Assembly: GCA_001689485.1 (NCBI GenBank)
Contig: LUJQ01000069.1
Location: 6,213 to 43,439, forward strand
Origin: Bacteroidales bacterium M6
GTDB lineage: Bacteria > Bacteroidota > Bacteroidia > Bacteroidales > Muribaculaceae
Length of the DNA: 37,227 bases
Direction: 5' to 3'
The number at the start of each line of letters is the position of its first letter. Within the stretch, counting starts at the first letter, position 1. The notes under the pieces are model-generated. The model was not told the origin of the DNA. It saw nothing but the letters and a program-made list of their open reading frames with translations, and made no database searches. Both the position numbers and the translations under genes were made by a program. Shown piece by piece: positions 7,751-14,868 of this stretch.

Positions 7751-7861
7751 TTATTTCTTGTCTAACCATTTAAGAAACGCTGCTACACAACACCCAATAA
7801 TCGCAGGTATTGCAAACAGAAAAAACACCACCAACAATCCTTCTATCGTATTTTCACTCAT
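7751..7861 (-). CDS. Small single-span membrane protein
   Basis: 36 aa read from the minus strand (MSENTIEGLLVVFFLFAIPA... ending KWLDKK). One hydrophobic helix covers residues about 8-30, with two Cys near its end and a basic tail. It fits exactly between its neighbours (stop 1 bp before the RuvC-like ATG), supporting a real gene. Function unknown. Confidence 0.55.
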   Translation of the reverse strand: MSENTIEGLLVVFFLFAIPAIIGCCVAAFLKWLDKK

Positions 7862-8048
7862 CGTATCTTGATTTCATTTTATCATACCTTTTCATCCTTG
7901 TGCAGTTGCAGTCGGGGTCGCAGGCAATCTCCACGGCAATAGTCGCCTCGCCCTTGCAGTAGTAGTGCGACTGCTCGCAACATAGTCCGCTTGCTTTGCC
8001 ATAGTGCTTACACCTCTTTCGGTACGCTTCTCTCGCAGGGGATTCCAT
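7854..8048 (-). CDS. Small Cys-rich protein
   Basis: 64 aa with seven Cys (RCKHYGKASGLCCEQSHYYC, then CDPDCNC), suggesting metal binding. It overlaps the next gene by 8 bp. The CKHYGK...C pattern loosely resembles the CKYYK...C proteins encoded at 10.4-11.2 kb. Confidence 0.6.
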   Translation of the reverse strand: MESPAREAYRKRCKHYGKASGLCCEQSHYYCKGEATIAVEIACDPDCNCTRMKRYDKMKSRYDE

Positions 8049-8049
8049 A

Positions 8050-8472
8050 TTAGTCGGGGATTAGTTCGGTTTGGGATATAAGGTAGGTAAAGGCTTCAAG
8101 TTCGTGGAGATAGGTGCAAACCACACGGGACTGAAACCCAAAATCGGGATAGTGGGTGACAATGCAAGTGCTATCAGAACAAACCGTAGCATAAAAGTAC
8201 CCTCCCTTTTTGTCGGATATACACCAGCTACCTCCTGCGCTTTTCCGAAACTTGAACCCCAACTCTTTCAACAGTTCGGGAGTAATTGGGATAGGCAAAA
8301 GAAATTCATCGCAAGCATTTGGCGACAGATATAGCTGTTTCTCATCTTGGGTATAATCAAAAGCCACACTGCCCTCAACTATCGCCTTTATCTTTACTCG
8401 TCTGCCGTTGAAATCAATGTGCGAGCCTATGCGGAGGCTTTTAATGTCAACGTTACTTGATTTATTATCCAT
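8050..8472 (-). CDS. Hypothetical early protein
   Basis: 140 aa, beta-rich. An N-terminal stretch DIKSLRIGSHIDFNGRRVKI is followed by ITPELLKELGFKFRKS and ends YLHELEAFTYLISQTEL. This ITPExLxxLGF plus L..LQ/E tail layout recurs in small phage proteins of Bacteroidetes, but I know of no function. It overlaps the upstream gene by 8 bp. Confidence 0.65.
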   Translation of the reverse strand: MDNKSSNVDIKSLRIGSHIDFNGRRVKIKAIVEGSVAFDYTQDEKQLYLSPNACDEFLLPIPITPELLKELGFKFRKSAGGSWCISDKKGGYFYATVCSDSTCIVTHYPDFGFQSRVVCTYLHELEAFTYLISQTELIPD

Positions 8473-8677
8473 ATCTTTGCATTAAGGCAATATACAATCT
8501 ATCTCCCAATGTTTGAGTTGGGTATCTATCAATCCCTAAATGCCGACAAACACGGCGCATTGTCTTTGTCCCTACTTCAAAGCTATCAACTTCATAACCG
8601 TTTTTCTCTGCTTCTTTTATTTGCAGTACAACATCACGGCATATCTCATCAACCGTTCTATTATCTCTCAGCCACAT
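8465..8677 (-). CDS. Hypothetical early protein
   Basis: 70 aa, helical. RTVDEICRDVVLQIKEAEKNG and TKTMRRVCRHLGIDRYPTQTLGDRLY suggest a small helical DNA- or protein-binding fold. Packed tightly in the early operon; no family recognised. Confidence 0.6.
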   Translation of the reverse strand: MWLRDNRTVDEICRDVVLQIKEAEKNGYEVDSFEVGTKTMRRVCRHLGIDRYPTQTLGDRLYIALMQRYG

Positions 8678-8679
8678 AC

Positions 8680-8892
8680 CTACTCCTCGTCAAGTTTGGC
8701 AATCTCAGCTTCGAGAGCGGAAATACACACTGATATTGGGTAAAAGGACATATCCTTAATCACGTCTTTCCCCTCATGTTGAAAGTTGCAAGTATCCTCT
8801 GGATTCAATCTCTTGAAATAGTCCAGCACAGCTTTCAGCTCGTCATACTTCCGCAGCTTCTCTCTGTTGAATAAAAGGTCTTTCAGTTTCAT
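8680..8892 (-). CDS. Hypothetical early protein
   Basis: 70 aa from ATG 8892 (MKLKDLLFNREKL...); a GTG 6 bp upstream is the only extension. Two helical halves (KLRKYDELKAVLDYFKRLN; SALEAEIAKLDEE). No family recognised. Confidence 0.55.
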   Translation of the reverse strand: MKLKDLLFNREKLRKYDELKAVLDYFKRLNPEDTCNFQHEGKDVIKDMSFYPISVCISALEAEIAKLDEE

Positions 8893-8894
8893 AT

Positions 8895-8972
8895 TCACTT
8901 CTTTTTAATGTTTTCGACTATCCCCTCGGCAAACCACCCGCCGAGGTAGTTGTACGTCTCCTTGCTCGTCAT
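8895..8972 (-). CDS. Very small ORF (25 aa) in the early operon
   Basis: MTSKETYNYLGGWFAEGIVE and a Lys-rich end, then TGA overlapping the start region of the next gene. It exactly fills the gap between two genes, with 4-bp overlaps at both ends, which argues that it is translated. It may serve mainly for translational coupling. Confidence 0.4.
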   Translation of the reverse strand: MTSKETYNYLGGWFAEGIVENIKKK

Positions 8973-9478
8973 TGTTTCTTTTCCAACTTCTTGATTACAC
9001 CGTTCTTCCAATGCAACTCACCAAACAGCCATCCGACAACGAACGGATAGGTGTTTATGTTGTAGTCAAAATGCCGAAATATGTTGTTTAGCACACCGCA
9101 TACAAACACTGTCAGCATACACCACCCAATCGTCTTGATGAACGCCTTGTTGCGCTGCCAAAAGCCGGATTTCGGCTCGTTCTTGGGGAATAGGGCTTTA
9201 TAGTAATCGTTATGCTCATTGCTGATAGAATACATTACCTTCCCCAATTCAGGTGTTTCGGTTTCATAATCGCCGGGGATAATATATCCGTTCTCGTCAA
9301 GCGTTTGCTCAACGAAATGCCGGAAGATGTATGTGTCCCTCGACCGTGGTGTGATGTAGAGCGGCGCACCGACACTTTGATGCCACATTATCAGTGCTAC
9401 CCATTGTTTATCGGTTGAACACAGAAACTCCCTGCCCTCCTGCGAGTGCGTTGCGTTTATAGAGTATATTCTCAACAT
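8969..9478 (-). CDS. Membrane-anchored phage protein of unknown function
   Basis: 169 aa. The N-terminal about 110 residues look soluble. Two hydrophobic segments follow, at about 117-135 (TIGWCMLTVFVCGVLNNIF) and 141-155 (TYPFVVGWLFGEL), with a Lys-rich end. It is probably an inner-membrane protein with a cytoplasmic domain. A role in blocking superinfection would be pure inference. Confidence 0.6.
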   Translation of the reverse strand: MLRIYSINATHSQEGREFLCSTDKQWVALIMWHQSVGAPLYITPRSRDTYIFRHFVEQTLDENGYIIPGDYETETPELGKVMYSISNEHNDYYKALFPKNEPKSGFWQRNKAFIKTIGWCMLTVFVCGVLNNIFRHFDYNINTYPFVVGWLFGELHWKNGVIKKLEKKQ

Positions 9479-9843
9479 CCCTCGCCCTCCCCGAAAAGCT
9501 CTTTGCCGAAGATGTGTTTCAGCGCAAGGATTATGCCCATATTTATACCTTTCTTGTACTCATTGTCAAGTTCTGAGATTTGGTTATGGTTCATTGCATT
9601 AAGACAGATTTTGAGCTTGTCGTTAGCATCTATATATAGCTTTCTCACCCTCTCCCTTTCCTCGTCCGTGAGCCTCTGCGAGAGGGGTTTAGTGAAGAAC
9701 CATTCAAGTACGGATTTTGCGTCATCAGTATAAATAGGCAGGTCACTATTGCGTTGTTCGTCATATACGCCACCGCAATAATCTCCTATCGGACACATGG
9801 CTTCGGCATACTCTCTTGCCGCTTCTTCGATTGTCTTGTTCAT
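9472..9843 (-). CDS. Hypothetical early protein
   Basis: 123 aa, mostly helical (IEEAAREYAEAM, then SQRLTDEERERVRKLYIDANDKLKI). The N-terminal xIExAAxxYA pattern is common in small Bacteroidetes phage proteins of unknown role and recurs in the protein encoded at 12939-13313. It overlaps the membrane-protein start by 7 bp. Confidence 0.6.
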   Translation of the reverse strand: MNKTIEEAAREYAEAMCPIGDYCGGVYDEQRNSDLPIYTDDAKSVLEWFFTKPLSQRLTDEERERVRKLYIDANDKLKICLNAMNHNQISELDNEYKKGINMGIILALKHIFGKELFGEGEGC

Positions 9844-9846
9844 AGT

Positions 9847-10101
9847 TCAGTCAGTTATTCCGTACATTTCTTTTAGCAATCTCAGTCCTTCGGGGTCATT
9901 TATAAACTCAGCTGCATCATGTCGGGAGATAAACCCGAATCCGCTCACGATGGATGAATAGCGAGTAATCATAAACTCCTTGTGATTTGTGAAGTCAAGG
10001 CATATTGACCATCTGTAAGGCTTGGATGGGTCGTAGCCAATCTTTTTGCGTATTGCATCAAGAGTGGCAGACATTTTCTGTGCTTGTTCTTTTGTTATCA
10101 T
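9847..10101 (-). CDS. Hypothetical early protein
   Basis: 84 aa from ATG 10101 (MITKEQAQKMSAT...); the upstream extension would need a TTG start. The ATG follows the preceding stop by one base. N-terminal helix, then strands (RWSICLDFTNHKEFMITRY) and a helix ending LRLLKEMYG. No family recognised. Confidence 0.55.
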   Translation of the reverse strand: MITKEQAQKMSATLDAIRKKIGYDPSKPYRWSICLDFTNHKEFMITRYSSIVSGFGFISRHDAAEFINDPEGLRLLKEMYGITD

Positions 10102-10102
10102 A

Positions 10103-10513
10103 TCACTCTCCTTTCTTTTCAATCAGTTCCAATGCCGCAGCGATTCCGACTGAGAGGGCGGCTTCGTAGCTGTTATACCGTTTGTGGTCTTTATCCGTGT
10201 CACACAGCCCGTAGGCGTCCGAAACGGAGAAGCACCACCTGTTGGCGGCATCCTTTGTTATAAGTATGTAGTCCACCAGGACTATCAGGCGTTTCTTCTC
10301 TCTCAACCACTTCTGAGCTTGTGCCAAAGTTGGCATCGAGCATCCTGCATAAACGCTTCGGTTGTAGTCTGTCGGAGCTTCTTCTGAGGTCGTTGACCAT
10401 ACATGGTCATCGGAGGCGTCCTTGCGAGTGTAGTAGAAATAGCAAGGCTCATCAAACCCATGCTTCTTCAGCGCAAGGGCGATGGGGTAGGAAACGTAGT
10501 CTTCGGCGGGCAT
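10103..10513 (-). CDS. Hypothetical early protein
   Basis: 136 aa. Alternating strands and helices (YVSYPIALALKKHGF, CYFYYTRKD, TLAQAQKWLREKKRLIVLVDY) and a C-terminal helix (YEAALSVGIAAALELIEKKG). This layout is known to me only as an uncharacterised protein of Bacteroidetes phages and mobile elements. Confidence 0.6.
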   Translation of the reverse strand: MPAEDYVSYPIALALKKHGFDEPCYFYYTRKDASDDHVWSTTSEEAPTDYNRSVYAGCSMPTLAQAQKWLREKKRLIVLVDYILITKDAANRWCFSVSDAYGLCDTDKDHKRYNSYEAALSVGIAAALELIEKKGE

Positions 10514-10647
10514 AGCTGCTTTTTATCTTTAGGTTCATAATTGAAGCACTCCATCACAGGTTTGACTATGCGCATACAGCATCTGTGATAAGGCAGATGA
10601 TACTCACACCTACCTTTTTTGTAATACTTACATTCAGTTGCTTTCAT
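10471..10647 (-). CDS. Small Cys-rich protein, family member 3
   Basis: 58 aa from ATG 10647 (MKATECKYYKKGRCEYHL...); a longer frame to 10776 lies inside the upstream gene. Five or more Cys (ECKYYK..C, RCCM, ECF, LCPP) suggest metal binding. The ECKYYK...C start and EPKDKKQ segment match the product of 11008-11199, suggesting paralogues. Its start is inside the preceding gene and its end overlaps the next, so frames are densely packed. Confidence 0.5.
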
Positions 10648-11011
10648 CTTTTTCTTTTGTTTTTGGGGTGAAATAAGGATGGTCAGCCCGCGAGAAATAT
10701 AGATTGCTGTTCGGACAATCCATTGTCCCCCAATTCTTACAATCGGGACACGAATTGCTTTCCCACGGCTTCTCATCTATGAATCGGGGATGATGGTATC
10801 TTGTCACCATTCGCTTGATATGGTCTCTCGTCACTATTGCGAGTTTGTCAACTTCGGCAAACATTATATCCACTCTCGCCTCGGCGGGCATAGGACACTT
10901 AGGCTGATTGCCTATTTCGTGGTCGCTCACAAATTTGTCTCCAATGTGTACGATGTAGAAGTATGATTTGGCACGGAGTATGCGCCATATCGCTTTCAGC
11001 TTATCTTTCAT
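10634..11011 (-). CDS. Hypothetical protein with Cys-containing tail
   Basis: 125 aa. A helical-basic N-terminal part (DKLKAIWRILRAKSYFYIV), a central AEVDKLAIVTRDHIKRMVTRYH, and a C-terminal CPDCKNWGTMDC with YFTPKTKEKDE. That tail resembles the flanking small Cys-rich proteins. Overlaps its neighbours by 4 and 14 bp. Confidence 0.6.
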   Translation of the reverse strand: MKDKLKAIWRILRAKSYFYIVHIGDKFVSDHEIGNQPKCPMPAEARVDIMFAEVDKLAIVTRDHIKRMVTRYHHPRFIDEKPWESNSCPDCKNWGTMDCPNSNLYFSRADHPYFTPKTKEKDESN

Positions 11012-11199
11012 TGTTTATCTTTTTTCGGGGTGAAGTCGGGGCAGTGGTAGCCGTGGAATAACCGGCATCGGGCAGGGGCAAGTCCATACGAATGCCTGTA
11101 TTCCTTTATCACTGCATGTAGCCCGCATTTGTCTGAGTGTTTATAGTACTTGCACTCCTCCCACTTCCTCGGAGTCTGCGGTCGGTCAGTTATTTCCAT
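11008..11199 (-). CDS. Small Cys-rich protein, family member 1
   Basis: 63 aa. ECKYYKHSDKCGLH, CRLF and HCPDFTPKKDKQ supply four Cys in a spaced pattern typical of a small zinc-binding fold. It shares motifs with the products of 10471-10647 and the tail of 10634-11011. Function unknown. Confidence 0.55.
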   Translation of the reverse strand: MEITDRPQTPRKWEECKYYKHSDKCGLHAVIKEYRHSYGLAPARCRLFHGYHCPDFTPKKDKQ

Positions 11200-11324
11200 G
11201 TTGTAATGAATCTGATTTTGGGTGCGCGATTGTAGTTATATCTTTTGAGCCTGTCTAAAAACTCTTTACTACGGAAATATTCACTCCACGTTAGATATAT
11301 CGGCTTAGTCGGGGTCATAGTCAT
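11190..11324 (-). CDS. Small ORF (44 aa) in the early operon
   Basis: MTMTPTKPIYLTWSEYFRSK... is basic (pI high) and aromatic, with stop TAA overlapping the next gene's start by 10 bp. It fills an otherwise empty 130-bp gap and starts 7 bp after the stop of the upstream gene, so translation is plausible. No family recognised. Confidence 0.45.
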   Translation of the reverse strand: MTMTPTKPIYLTWSEYFRSKEFLDRLKRYNYNRAPKIRFITTWK

Positions 11325-11330
11325 ATACTC

Positions 11331-11705
11331 TCAGTTTAGTTTCACATACCCTTTCTCCAGGCACCACACAAGCAGCGAGTAGAGAGCGTCGATGAGTTCT
11401 TTGCACAGACAACCTGTGAGCGAATCGAGGTCATCCCACTCAGTGTTGTATCGTGCCGCAACCATACCAATTGGAGGGTAGTCGATGTTGAGCTTGTATG
11501 TGCAACTATTGTGTCTTATCTCTTTCGGCAGGATGTCAAGAATGTCTGTGAGGGTGAAGATAGGACGCTTTACCTCGGAGCAGTAGATATTGGGACATCC
11601 TCTGCTTGACTCTTTTACTTCTACTTTAATCTCACTCGCCCTTTCGGGGCTTACTCCAAGCTCTATGAGCTTTGCCGATTGCTCGGCGGTAAGTTGGGTT
11701 TTCAT
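11331..11705 (-). CDS. Hypothetical early protein
   Basis: 124 aa. The N-terminus QLTAEQSAKLIELGVSPERASEI is followed by IFTLTDILDILPKEI, strands with YPPIGMVAARYNTEWDDL, and LIDALYSLLVWCLEKGYVKLN. This xLTxxQSxxLIELG / F(T)LTDLLxLLPK / LxDALYxLLxWxI organisation is common in uncharacterised Bacteroidetes phage proteins. Role unknown. Confidence 0.65.
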   Translation of the reverse strand: MKTQLTAEQSAKLIELGVSPERASEIKVEVKESSRGCPNIYCSEVKRPIFTLTDILDILPKEIRHNSCTYKLNIDYPPIGMVAARYNTEWDDLDSLTGCLCKELIDALYSLLVWCLEKGYVKLN

Positions 11706-11707
11706 AA

Positions 11708-11844
11708 TTATCTCTTTGTTGCTTGTTTACATTTGTTCAAGATGGACTTAACTTCTTTTCCAAAATAGGAACACCACCAATAGGGTTGAAAGAGGTTAGG
11801 CCATGGGTGCAATGTTTGCAAGTGTCACATAGTTGCTGACTCAT
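11708..11844 (-). pseudogene. Small Cys-containing gene, apparently frameshifted
   Basis: From ATG 11844 the frame reads MSQQLCDTCKHCTH... and stops at 11737 after 35 codons. A second frame, shifted by one base near the CACCCATGG, reads WPNLFQPYWWCSYFGKEV and continues to TAA at 11708, directly before the next ATG. The joined product would be a small Cys-rich protein of about 45 aa. The split could be a real mutation, a recoding event or a sequencing error. Confidence 0.4.
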
Positions 11845-11846
11845 TC

Positions 11847-12092
11847 TTATTTCTCGTTTAGCTGTTCGGGGTCGTCCTTATGGCAGGGGCAGTCCGGGTC
11901 GTGGGTGATGCCGCCTACACCGCCTTTGCCGTAAGATTGTTTATACAGCAGGTACTTATGCCCTTTATAATTGAACTCAGTTATACGTGATGCCATATCT
12001 GCATCAATCTGTTCTTGTGTCTTTTGTTCCACGCATCCGCTCAGGCACACGGCGCAGAGGACGGCGGCGAGGATGGTTGTAAGGTGTTTCAT
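11847..12092 (-). CDS. Small phage-encoded lipoprotein
   Basis: 81 aa. A signal peptide MKHLTTILAAVLCAVCLSGC ends in a lipobox (LSGC, Cys20), so the protein is probably lipid-anchored. The mature part is short and polar, with YKGHKYLLYKQSYGKGGVGG and DPDCPCHK. Small lipoproteins of prophages can block superinfection or alter the envelope; that role is a guess here. It lies inside the early operon between an ASCH-domain gene and small Cys-rich genes. Confidence 0.7.
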   Translation of the reverse strand: MKHLTTILAAVLCAVCLSGCVEQKTQEQIDADMASRITEFNYKGHKYLLYKQSYGKGGVGGITHDPDCPCHKDDPEQLNEK

Positions 12093-12745
12093 TTTATCAG
12101 TTCAAATTCGTAAACAAATACATAGGGATTGCTCTCAAATGTCCCTTTGCCAGATATGCGGTCTATCAAGGCTGCGTAGGCTTCGCGGGGAGTTTTTGGC
12201 TTAGCTCTCCATTCAAACATCTCAAAGCCATCCGCCAAGTCATATTTGAATAGTTCTTTATCTTTAGTCCACTTGCAGATACCCTCTGCCAAGCAATCCT
12301 CATCGGATATATCCTGCAACCGCTCCACACGCACGTCGGTGATGCGGATGCGATATGGCATTAGCCCTGCCGTTACGAACATCTTATTAAGCCAACCTGC
12401 CAAGTTTGAGGTTATATTATGGTCATCAAGCCACTTTGCGACATCGTAGGACTTCTTAGCCAAGTGTTCCACAACGGTTTTATAGGACATCGCCACGGCA
12501 ACAACCTCGCCGACTTTATATTTGGGGAGTATTTGTCCTCCGTCAAAATCCCGCTCGTCTGCATCATACATACACGGATATTCAAGTATCGCATTGTCTG
12601 ATTGTCGACGATAAACACGAAAGCCCGCAATCCATTCTCCTTTGAACTCTTTGGGGCAAGTTATTATCCGCCTCGTCTGCGTCTTTCGACCGCTCAACAC
12701 GGCTTCGGTGAGGCCGAATTTATCTGAGAACATTATCTTTTTCAT
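12089..12745 (-). CDS. ASCH/PUA-like domain phage protein
   Basis: 218 aa. The opening MKKIMFSDKFGLTEAVLSGRKTQTRRI, then KYKVGEVVAVAMSYKTV, MPYRIRITDVRVERLQDISDEDCLAEGI and a final strand (NPYVFVYEFELI) give the typical ASCH-like phage protein: the SGRKTQTRR loop, a beta barrel, and a V(E)RLQDIs(d)EDcxaEGI segment. ASCH folds bind RNA or nucleotides, and some hydrolyse modified nucleosides. The precise role here is unknown. It overlaps both neighbours by 4 bp. Confidence 0.75.
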   Translation of the reverse strand: MKKIMFSDKFGLTEAVLSGRKTQTRRIITCPKEFKGEWIAGFRVYRRQSDNAILEYPCMYDADERDFDGGQILPKYKVGEVVAVAMSYKTVVEHLAKKSYDVAKWLDDHNITSNLAGWLNKMFVTAGLMPYRIRITDVRVERLQDISDEDCLAEGICKWTKDKELFKYDLADGFEMFEWRAKPKTPREAYAALIDRISGKGTFESNPYVFVYEFELIK

Positions 12746-12942
12746 TGCTTCAATTCATTTATGATTTCTGTAATGTCTCGCCTGACGGAGCGCAGGGCTT
12801 TCAATAACGGCTTTAAGTCGCCATCGCGGGATGCTTGTCTTATATCCAAAAGCATCCCAACGACTTCGGGTGTCTGAATATCTTTGTAGATGTTAAACAG
12901 CAGTTGTTCCGCAACAGATATGGTCTGTTTCTTATCGTTCAT
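12742..12942 (-). CDS. Hypothetical helical protein
   Basis: 66 aa, entirely helical by appearance (VAEQLLFNIYKDIQ, LLKALRSVRRDITEIINELKQ). It overlaps both neighbours by 4 bp (ATGA-type coupling). No family recognised. Confidence 0.55.
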   Translation of the reverse strand: MNDKKQTISVAEQLLFNIYKDIQTPEVVGMLLDIRQASRDGDLKPLLKALRSVRRDITEIINELKQ

Positions 12943-13313
12943 GCGTCACCTCCTTTCAGCGGCGGAATGTGAAGCCATGCAGTTGCTATTTCAGTCACAT
13001 CCTCACGTTCAGAAGATAGGTGAATCTTGACATCTTTAAGGCTATGGTAGGAATACCTCTCTTTGGCGGCAAGCGTGGTGATAAATCGTCCATGACAAGT
13101 GTACCAGCACACAACAGGCTCGTCACCAACCCATGCAAGCACTCGTATCAGCTTCTTACCATCTGGAATTTCCGGCAGCTCCACCTTCGGGTCTTTCCAC
13201 TGCGAGGCGAGGGCTTCAAAGTGCCCTGCGATATATGCTCTGATTGCGGTCTCTGCCATAGGCTTCGCTTCGTAGCGGTCGGCATACGCTCTGGCTTTCT
13301 CTTCGGTTGTCAT
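12939..13313 (-). CDS. DUF551-like phage protein
   Basis: 124 aa. It opens with a short helix (TEEKARAYADRYE); the central part has WKDPKVELPEIPDGKKLIRVLAWVGDEPVVCWY and the end ATAWLHIPPL. The W..P...LPE....VLV...Y......AWxxxPxxP layout fits the DUF551 family of phage proteins. Function unknown. Coupled by 4-bp overlaps to the PAPS-reductase-like gene and the next ORF. Confidence 0.6.
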   Translation of the reverse strand: MTTEEKARAYADRYEAKPMAETAIRAYIAGHFEALASQWKDPKVELPEIPDGKKLIRVLAWVGDEPVVCWYTCHGRFITTLAAKERYSYHSLKDVKIHLSSEREDVTEIATAWLHIPPLKGGDA

Positions 13314-14269
13314 ATCGTATTCTTATTAAATTCGTCAAATAATGTCGGCGGCTGTTCATCGGGCAGATAAAGCTTGTTTACTGCAAGAACCTTTCTCAAA
13401 GCCTCTCTGAACGTCACGCCGTTGTTGGTGTAGTTCATCACCATGTCGTAGCATTTGGGGTAATTGGCAAGCAGAACTCTTAACCGTGTATCGTCGGCAA
13501 ACTGCGCTCCGAAGCCACAGCCCATACAGCCAGTCCTCTGCGCTCCTTTGTGGTATATCTCGGCTATTGGCAGATTAAATCGGTCGATATACGCCCAAAT
13601 ATCGCCGTCAGTCCAGATCGAGAGCGGCATTGACTTTGACCGCCCGTTTTCTGAAAACTGATTACAACCTCCATGTCTGATATAATCCTTTTCCCGAAGC
13701 TCGCTTTCGCTTGCCATTACACCAAGTATCGGTGAACACCCATTTATAGCCTCAAAATGTTTAAATGGGGTTTTCTTTAATATCGTACAGCACTTATGAC
13801 AGGTGTTGAAGTCTTCGGTCAGTAAAAAGCGCCATTTATTCGGAAACGCGAAACGCTCTTTGTTCAGCCGTTTTACACTTGTAGGGCTGTTGGGATTTAT
13901 TCTTGCCTCGTGGATTGTCTGACTTTTCTCTTTGCTCACCAACGGGAATCCATACTTCGCCCATACCTCTCTCGGTGTCATTTTCGGACGGATAATCTGT
14001 ATATTCGCCCCATCTTTCTTTGCATCACGGACAAACTTCATTATATCCGGATACTCATTACCGGTAGCGCAAAATACTGCGAGAATATCCGGGTATATTC
14101 GCCGAGCAATATCTAATAACACGGTGGAGTCTTTCCCTCCAGACCATGAGATATAAACCTTATCAAGTCCCCCCATTCGGGATACGAATGTGGATATTAC
14201 GTCCATTGCGTGTTGCACCTTTTGAGGCAACGTCCAACTTTGCTTTTCTCTTAATTCTGCCAATGTCAT
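13310..14269 (-). CDS. Phosphoadenosine phosphosulfate (PAPS) reductase-like PP-loop protein
   Basis: 319 aa. PP-loop motif SGGKDS at 43-48, a ...ATGNEYPDI... strand near 68-76, a Cys cluster CHKCC (157-161) and a later CMGCGF (248-253) fit the PAPS reductase/DndC-like branch of adenine-nucleotide alpha hydrolases, perhaps with an Fe-S site. Phage members are widespread and mostly of unknown substrate; DNA or tRNA sulfur chemistry is one possibility, but no partner dnd or ssp genes are visible. The first 17 residues are nearly repeated at the N-terminus of the ORF at 14868-15191, beyond the HNH gene. Confidence 0.85.
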   Translation of the reverse strand: MTLAELREKQSWTLPQKVQHAMDVISTFVSRMGGLDKVYISWSGGKDSTVLLDIARRIYPDILAVFCATGNEYPDIMKFVRDAKKDGANIQIIRPKMTPREVWAKYGFPLVSKEKSQTIHEARINPNSPTSVKRLNKERFAFPNKWRFLLTEDFNTCHKCCTILKKTPFKHFEAINGCSPILGVMASESELREKDYIRHGGCNQFSENGRSKSMPLSIWTDGDIWAYIDRFNLPIAEIYHKGAQRTGCMGCGFGAQFADDTRLRVLLANYPKCYDMVMNYTNNGVTFREALRKVLAVNKLYLPDEQPPTLFDEFNKNTI

Positions 14270-14274
14270 ATCTT

Positions 14275-14868
14275 AGCAATATTTCCATTTGTAACCACCG
14301 CAAGATTTACGGCGACCACCGCACACGTTACAGATTGAGTGTTCATTGACATTATTTCGTACTGCCGCGTCTCTTATTGTGTCGTATATTTCTAATACTT
14401 CACCATTGTGAATATCGCATTTTGCAACTTTCCTTTTGTTGCGATACTTGTCTAATGCGTCTAAAGTTGATTGAGCATAAACCCTATGGCGACAGGCTTC
14501 TTTATGGGTTATTTTTGTTATCCCGTTTTCCATGTTGCCTTTTCTGTCAGTCCATCGTAGGTTTGCGTGACGATTATCATCCCGTATCGTATTGATATGG
14601 TCTATTTCGGGCAAGTTGTTGGGATTATCCACAAAAGCGAGAGCGACAAGACGATGTACGCTGTAAGTCTTACCTTTCCCATTGGAATAAAGATTTACAT
14701 ACACATAGCCATTTGTTTTCTTTATTGATAGCAGTTTAGATGTGGCAGAGAACAAGGTCCCGTTGGAGCGCACTACCTTTCGTTCCAATGAACGTACTCG
14801 CCCCATATTACTGACTTGATACAAACCCTCGTATCCCTCAATATCTTTCCATATTTCTTGCTCCATAC
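14275..14868 (-). CDS. NUMOD4-HNH homing endonuclease
   Basis: 197 aa from ATG 14866, one base after the stop of the preceding ORF; longer frames run into that ORF. NUMOD4 domain at about 5-55 (IWKDIEGYEGLYQVSNMGRVRSL), HNH nuclease at about 68-112 (HRLVALAFV, EIDHINTIRDDN, NLRWTDRKGN), and a C-terminal NUMOD1-type DNA-recognition segment (IRDAAVRNNVNEHSICNVCGGRRKSCGGYKW). Free-standing HNH genes spread by cutting recipient DNA near their own site. It lies between a truncated copy and a full copy of a PAPS-reductase-like gene, which suggests it arrived with, or caused, the rearrangement there. Confidence 0.85.
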
